A DNA stretch of 64,000 nucleotides from Sacculina carcini (lineage: Eukaryota; Arthropoda; Thecostraca; Sacculinidae): NCBI GenBank assembly GCA_916048095.2, contig OU696573.1, positions 670,001 to 734,000 on the forward strand, written 5' to 3'. The notes under the pieces are model-generated. The model saw only the letters and a program-made list of their open reading frames with translations. It was not told where the DNA came from and searched no databases. Shown here in pieces: positions 59,028 to 64,000 of the stretch. Within the stretch, counting starts at the first letter, position 1. Every line of letters starts with the position of its first letter. The position numbers were made by a program, and so were the translations under genes.

Positions 59028-60245
59028 CTGACACACACACACACACACATGAAACAGCAGCAATTACAGGAACACAACACGAATATTACATGGTGTTGCT
59101 GCCGGTGATGCAGGGGTTTTTAACAGAGGGTGCTCGCAACCCTAGGGGTGCAAGCCTGGTTCCTAGAGGTGCAAGTCTGGTTCCTAGGGGTGCGAGAATT
59201 TATGTAATTACAAAAAAGAAATTATATGTTCAACCTATGCATTATAATTTTCCTGAAAACTGTAGTGTTGCTTAATCCTCTTAATGAATATTGAATAAAA
59301 GTCTTTGTTATTACGTCGTTTGTATTTTTATATTTTCGTATAGAGTTATGAAGAATCGAGGGGGTGCGATAACTGAATGCTCTTTTGAAAGCAGTGCGAA
59401 AACTGAGAAAGTTTGAGAACCACTGCTGTAATACATCATAATGCTCTCGCTTTGATCCTTTTCTCTCTCACACATCCAGCAGTATCGAGACAAAGGACAG
59501 AAAAATGAGAGAAAAAGTACCGCTGGCGTGCACGGAAGACGCGAGTTGTTTGAGATGCGAAATACTCTCGGATCCGAGCTGGTTGAAGATGCTCGGAAGA
59601 ATCTCGGTGATCTGTTTGGTCTCGGCGTGGCCCGAGATGGCGAACGTGTTGGACTGCAGCGAGGCCTGAACCTTGGGGTTGTTGAAGTGAATCACCGTGC
59701 CGTCGTCCTTGATCATGTTCACCTGTGGCAGCCCAACCCACCGTGTAATCACACCAGTAACAAGCCACCGCCAGATTCAACCAGAAACAACAAGGTGCAT
59801 TATATTGAGAAAATGATAACAAACTGAAAAACAGAATAATGTCCAAAATTGGGCACTCAGTATTGGAAGAAATCTAGTATCTAAATCCGAAGATATGTGG
59901 ACGAAAAATGGATGAATGCAAATAAAAACAACAGCCGAACACATATATATGATATCGAGAAGATATAAGCAAGCGACGAAAAACTTACAGAACGGCGCAA
60001 AGCAAATAACACGAAATAAAGATAACGAACGATACTAGGTTTTAGGTTTAGCATAGGATGAAGAGGGGATAGCGCACCTCCTCAATGCCGGGGATATTGC
60101 TGACAGGCAGTTTTTTCAGCGAGTTCTGTAGCTTGCGGTCGTCAGTTGTGGCCGTCTTGTGCAGTACCTTCTTCTTGCGCCTCGGCACGCCCTTGCCGCC
60201 CACGCGCACCTGCTCCTGCAGTTTGGCCAACTTGTCTTTGTTCAT
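58780..60245 (-). CDS. BTF3: BTF3 / nascent polypeptide-associated complex beta subunit
   Basis: Three coding exons (60245-60078, 59722-59521, 59027-58780) give 205 residues, the usual BTF3 length. The product opens [19 protein letters not shown] with [15 protein letters not shown] (ribosome-binding basic motif), then the NAC domain ([35 protein letters not shown]), and ends with an acidic stretch and [19 protein letters not shown]3 pairs with NAC alpha at the ribosome exit tunnel. Junctions are phase 0 (GAG|GTG) and phase 1. The TTTGCGTGTGCAG acceptor just before the ATG shows that a non-coding 5' exon exists upstream. Ser/Thr/Lys-rich residues after DEASK extend the tail slightly. Confidence 0.96.
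59107..59427. mobile_element. Possible hAT-like element between BTF3 exons 2 and 3
   Basis: Left CAGGGGTTTTTAACAGAGGG, right GTTTGAGAACCACTG. Inside is a short tandem AGGGGTGCAAGCCTGGTTCC unit (about 19-20 bp, three copies, 59140-59195). No clear duplication; low-confidence boundaries. Confidence 0.4.
59521..59722 (-). CDS. BTF3: BTF3 coding exon 2: NAC domain
   Basis: The exon encodes [19 protein letters not shown] to SSVHAS; acceptor gctgccacag, donor CAGCG|gtactt, phase 1. Residues are nearly identical to animal BTF3. Confidence 0.94.
60078..60245 (-). CDS. BTF3: BTF3 coding exon 1
   Basis: ATG at 60245 sits five bases after acceptor tgtgcag. The exon encodes [12 protein letters not shown] to NIPGIEE; donor GAGGAG|gtgcgc, phase 0. 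Confidence 0.93.
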
Positions 60246-60254
60246 GGCGACTGC

Positions 60255-61249
60255 ACACGCAAACACACCAAACTGAACACTGGTACAAATTGGACGACAC
60301 AGTAAAATTACAAATGGTGCCAACGCAAGTACCACCAAACATGACTAATTGAAAATAGGCAATGAATTTTAAACGAATCAACCAATAGAAGCAATTATAA
60401 TTGTACCAATGAAAAGCAGCAGTGCAAAATACCGAGCTTTGCATTCATGAATTCTGCCACCACCAAAAAAACAATAAAATCGCCGACTTTGGTTAACACG
60501 TGATTTGCTATGGGATTTCGGCGCCCTCACATTACAGCCTATAATCGTAACCAATCGACAGCGACGTTATACACCCGATAATAAAATATAGAGACATTAA
60601 TAATGTTCATCATAAACTGATCGGTACACAAATTATCATTACCTATATCAACACAAAAAACCAAGACGACACCGGCAAAACCACGTTTCAGCGAAAGCGA
60701 ACAATTTGAGCGCCACACTTGAAACTATGTAAAAATAACTTATGTGAAAACATGCTGCCTCATTTTTTTCCCATCTCAACATGATGATTATTATTTTTCC
60801 GAGATTATCAGAACATTTTTCAATATTGATGATTCGAAACCGAGAACTATTGGTTGACCAATTCGAAAAATATTCAAGTTTTCCCACAAACTTTGATGTA
60901 TTTATCACAATTTGAGTATGCATCACAATAAAAACACTTGGAATAGTTTCATTTAAATTCAAAGTATGCTTACAGAAACAACGCGAAAATGTCAAAACCG
61001 GTGTTAGTCACAAAACATCATCGAATGTTTGAGCATGATGTAGCCGAGTTTTTCGTACAGCTATTAAAATTATTGTATTTTTTTCAATTCCAGGTACATG
61101 GGAAGTTGTTTGAGATAGCATTGCCGATGTTTGCTGTGTGGTGGAGCATGAATGGAGCTGGGGCTTCACCGTTGTTTTGAGGTTCTGCTATATAGCAGGC
61201 GGGCTCCTGTCGGACGTGTTTGTGCTCCAAGGGACGAGTGTAAACTGCC
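60255..61249. other. Divergent BTF3 / DISP 5' region
   Basis: The two genes are transcribed away from each other. Both appear to have spliced non-coding 5' exons (acceptors at 60251-60253 on the - strand and 61092-61093 on the + strand). An E-box CACGTG (near 60499) and a CCAAT (near 60550) lie near the middle and could mark the BTF3 promoter. Confidence 0.5.
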
Positions 61250-64000
61250 ATGGGTTTGATGGACTGGTACTCCAGTGTGCTGGCGCGTCGGCCGTATGTA
61301 GTAATGGCATGTGTCGTGCTGGTATGGGCAGTCAGTCTCACCATTCTCGTGTTGCGCTACCCGCTGCCGGATTTCAGCGATCCTCGCAAGGGGTTTGAGA
61401 CTCGGGGTACCTCGCTGTCCCGTCGCATGGTCGCCTGGACCAACCTGGCCGACAGTGTCGGAGTATCTGGCCCGCTGGTCACCGATCCGGCTCAAGATCC
61501 GCAGTCTCCGTATTTCCGACGGCCGAGCGACCGACATCATGCGCAAGATGATCTCCCGGAGGTCGCCAGAGCAGAAGATGCAGAACAGAGACAGGAAGTT
61601 ATGGATGACGAGAATGTGTGGACACTGCCCACTGATTCCTCACAGCAGTGGTTCTGTGGTCCTCTTCAACCGGTGTATGGTCGTTTGGTGTTTGAGCCCG
61701 CGTCCGACCGGCGAGCTGATCTGTTCAGCGTGTCAGCCGTGTTGTCCATGTGTCGTCTGGAGCGGCTGTACTTGACCGACCAGCCAGAGTTCCGGCAGGC
61801 GTGTCAGCGTCGCGCGGGCAGTCAGCACTGTTGTCGCTCGTGGTCGCTGCCCAGCTACCTGGCGTTGCTAGGAAACCGCTCGTCGTGCTCCGAGCTGCAG
61901 CCCGACGACATCAGCGCCGGCCGTCGCCTGCTACGTCGCTGTGCCGGTTTTTACCACAGCGGCAGACTGCAACAAGGCTGTGACGAGGACGCGACGCGAT
62001 GTCCGTCAGTGCCTGACGAGTGTGTCCGTCACGATGCCGTCTACAATCTGCTGCACTATATCCTGGACGGCGACTTTGGTCGGTCCGTCACGGCGGTCGA
62101 GAAGTCTGACGCATTGCCACCGCGGACTGGCAGCAAGGTGTCTCTGGCAGCGTCATTTTTGCCGCTGGCTTTTGCCGGAGCATTGTTGCCGTACATCAGC
62201 AGCGTGCCGAATCCGTTGGCCGACAATGTCACTCGTCTTGCCGGACTGGGCTTCGACGTGAAGGGCGCCCTGTTCGACCAGTTCTTGAAGTCGGACGCTG
62301 TTTATTTGCTGGCCGCGTGTCTGCTGATTGCCGCTTTGACTTGCATCTACACCGGTTCTGTGACGATCACTGTTAGTACTCTGTTTGCCGTGCAGATGGC
62401 GTTGACGCTGGCCTATTTTGTCTACACAGTTGTGCTGAGGCTGGCCTTCTTCCCGTTCATGAACGTGCTGGCCATCGTAATTGCCGTGGCAGTCGGCGCC
62501 GATGATGCGTTCATTTTGTGCAGCATCTGGCGCCGGCACACGGCAAAAAGCGATGACCACGACGATGCCGGCGACGGAGATTTGACGCAGATAGTTCGCC
62601 GGACGTTGACGCACGCCGCGCCGGGCATGCTGCTCACTTCAGCCACAACGGCGGCCGCCTTTTTCGCAACGTCCGTCAGTCGCGTCACGGCGATCGCCTG
62701 TTTCGGCGTGTTTGCCGGACTGACAATTGTGTTCAACGCGGCGCTGATGCTCAGTTGGGTGGCTGCGTCGGTGGTTGTGTCGCGCCGGTGTAGCTGGCCA
62801 TGCGCGCGCTACTGCGGCGTGCAGTGGCGGCGTGTTGGAGGAGCCGCCGCGCAACACGCCTTGCTGTCAGTGGTCGTGCGTCTGCGCTGGGTGTGGACGG
62901 TTTCGCTAGGAGCGGCGGCCATCGCAGCTGTGCTCGTACTGTGGCGCTATCCGGGTCTGCGTCTGCCCGATGGACGTCATTTTCGTCTGCTGCGACCGAC
63001 ACATCCGATTGAGCGCTACGACCAGCAGTTGGCGCGCCGGTTTCGTTTTGAGCGCGTCGGTGGTGACGATGAAGCGACCGCCTCCGCCTCGTCCTCATCG
63101 GCTGCCGGCGAGAATGGCACTTCGGACGCACAGGCCACCTATCACTTGGTGATGAGTTTTGTGTGGGGTGTGCAAGCGCTGGACAACGGAGATATGTTCA
63201 ATCCGGACGACCGTGGCTCACTGCAGCTTGACTCCGGCTTCAACTTATCCTCTCCGGCCGCCCAACAGTGGATGCATGATTTCTGTGTGCGCGTGCGTTC
63301 ACAGCCGTTCTACGGCTCGACACGCGGCCCGCTGTTGGCCAACTGTGCCGTGGAGACGCTGCGTCGCTGGATGCATCGCCGGCCTTGCGTCGACCCGACG
63401 GACGGCCGCAGTCGGATGCCTTGTTGTCGCCGCTCCACCTTCCCCTACCAGCCGCCGGTGTTCGAGCGGTGCTTGCGCGAGGCCGTGCATCGTGTGGTCC
63501 GCACGCCGCACATATTCGGCGGCGCATCGTCGGTGGCCGGCGCGTATTTCAGCGGTGGCGCTGCCGGTTCGCACCTCGCTGCCGTCGTCGTCGAGTACAA
63601 CAGTCGGCAGCCGTACACGCTGGCCCACCGTCCGATGGCCGAGTTTGTCGCCGCCGTTGACGCCTGGTTGCAGCGGCAACTGGCGACGGCGCCGGCGGGA
63701 CTGCAGCGCGCCTGGCTGCTGACCGACGTCGAGATGCTGGATCTGCAGCGACAACTGGCTTCTGGCACGTGGCAGGCGGCGGCGGCGGCCGTCGGACTGA
63801 CTGCCGTGCTGTTGTTGATTGTCAGCGGACTTGACGTGCGGCTGAGCGCGTTGGCGGCCGTCACAGTGGCGTGTGTGATTTGCGTGAGCGTCGGCTCGCT
63901 GGTGCTGCTCAACTGGCGGCTGAACGTGCTCGAATCGGCCGCTGTAACGGTGGCGGTCGGTCTCAGTGTCGACTACACGCTGCACCTGTGCGCCGCTTAT
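61250..64000 (+). CDS. DISP: Dispatched-family RND/sterol-sensing transporter, 3' end off window
   Basis: One uninterrupted frame of 917 codons runs from ATG 61250 to the window end (second ATG at 61259). An in-frame TAA at 61241 fixes the start. A cttttttt-type acceptor at 61092-61093 suggests that the 5' UTR is spliced. The product begins MGLMDWYSSVLARRP, has a membrane segment (16-35), PDFSDPRKGFETRGT, a Cys-rich extracellular loop, and a sterol-sensing/RND block (about 348-500) with GADD at 416-419. A second membrane segment and loop follow, containing FNPDDRGSLQLDSGF, NLSSPAAQQWMHDFC and GPLLANC, blocks typical of Dispatched. The frame continues to the second RND motif GLSVDYTLH (Asp908). 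Dispatched exports cholesterol-modified Hedgehog. Its cytosolic N-terminus is only about 15 residues. Patched and other RND relatives lack these loop blocks. Confidence 0.93.
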   Translation, partial: MGLMDWYSSVLARRPYVVMACVVLVWAVSLTILVLRYPLPDFSDPRKGFETRGTSLSRRMVAWTNLADSVGVSGPLVTDPAQDPQSPYFRRPSDRHHAQDDLPEVARAEDAEQRQEVMDDENVWTLPTDSSQQWFCGPLQPVYGRLVFEPASDRRADLFSVSAVLSMCRLERLYLTDQPEFRQACQRRAGSQHCCRSWSLPSYLALLGNRSSCSELQPDDISAGRRLLRRCAGFYHSGRLQQGCDEDATRCPSVPDECVRHDAVYNLLHYILDGDFGRSVTAVEKSDALPPRTGSKVSLAASFLPLAFAGALLPYISSVPNPLADNVTRLAGLGFDVKGALFDQFLKSDAVYLLAACLLIAALTCIYTGSVTITVSTLFAVQMALTLAYFVYTVVLRLAFFPFMNVLAIVIAVAVGADDAFILCSIWRRHTAKSDDHDDAGDGDLTQIVRRTLTHAAPGMLLTSATTAAAFFATSVSRVTAIACFGVFAGLTIVFNAALMLSWVAASVVVSRRCSWPCARYCGVQWRRVGGAAAQHALLSVVVRLRWVWTVSLGAAAIAAVLVLWRYPGLRLPDGRHFRLLRPTHPIERYDQQLARRFRFERVGGDDEATASASSSSAAGENGTSDAQATYHLVMSFVWGVQALDNGDMFNPDDRGSLQLDSGFNLSSPAAQQWMHDFCVRVRSQPFYGSTRGPLLANCAVETLRRWMHRRPCVDPTDGRSRMPCCRRSTFPYQPPVFERCLREAVHRVVRTPHIFGGASSVAGAYFSGGAAGSHLAAVVVEYNSRQPYTLAHRPMAEFVAAVDAWLQRQLATAPAGLQRAWLLTDVEMLDLQRQLASGTWQAAAAAVGLTAVLLLIVSGLDVRLSALAAVTVACVICVSVGSLVLLNWRLNVLESAAVTVAVGLSVDYTLHLCAAY

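Noticed and set aside
63159..63985. Arg/Ala-rich frames of 187 and 228 aa
   Set aside because: Shadows of the GC-rich Dispatched coding frame.

Overview
This is nuclear DNA from an invertebrate metazoan. Coding exons carry GT...AG introns in conserved phases, and the genes are animal ones: a SHANK scaffold (Ubl/SPN end, ankyrin, SH3 and PDZ), SREBP (bHLH-zipper with a tyrosine in the basic region, two membrane segments and a SCAP-binding C-terminal region), BTF3/NAC-beta, and a Dispatched-family RND/sterol-sensing protein. I cannot assign a phylum. Most of the window is intron filled with (GT/CA)n microsatellites and minisatellites; the many low-complexity reading frames through these arrays are not genes.

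Layout. SHANK is on the + strand from 4638 to about 35362. Its first exons lie left of the window, and nine exons joined here give 1066 in-frame residues. Intron 1 (17.5 kb) holds a 5.8-kb array of 14-bp repeats and a long perfect palindrome. Intron 2 holds the same 14-bp repeat in the opposite orientation, so exon 2 sits between inverted arrays. Intron 3 holds about 3 kb of 30-bp repeats. Intron 7 begins with 29 copies of an 18-bp repeat that copies the splice donor of the SH3 exon. SREBP follows convergently on the - strand (57260 to 36272, 12 coding exons, exactly 1283 codons with the stop). SREBP intron 3 contains, on the opposite strand, an intronless 670-residue single-pass membrane protein (52399-54411) that I do not recognise. 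BTF3 is on the - strand (60245 to 58780, three coding exons, 205 aa). Dispatched is on the + strand from 61250, open to the window end with no intron (917 codons so far).

Mobile DNA: a hAT-like MITE with a perfect 8-bp target duplication (55134-55434), copies of a tRNA-derived SINE, two other dispersed families, several hAT-like ends with the CAGTGGTTCTC motif, and two 5'-truncated non-LTR retrotransposon reverse-transcriptase tails in SREBP introns.

The genes are not an operon. SHANK is a postsynaptic scaffold. SREBP controls sterol and lipid genes. BTF3 is the ribosome-bound NAC beta subunit. Dispatched releases cholesterol-modified Hedgehog. The strongest leads are the tandem in-frame splice-donor array inside the SHANK SH3 domain, the orphan gene nested in SREBP, and the inverted minisatellites flanking SHANK exon 2. 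All exon boundaries were derived by hand from reading frame, splice consensus and remembered family alignments; no transcript data or search was available.
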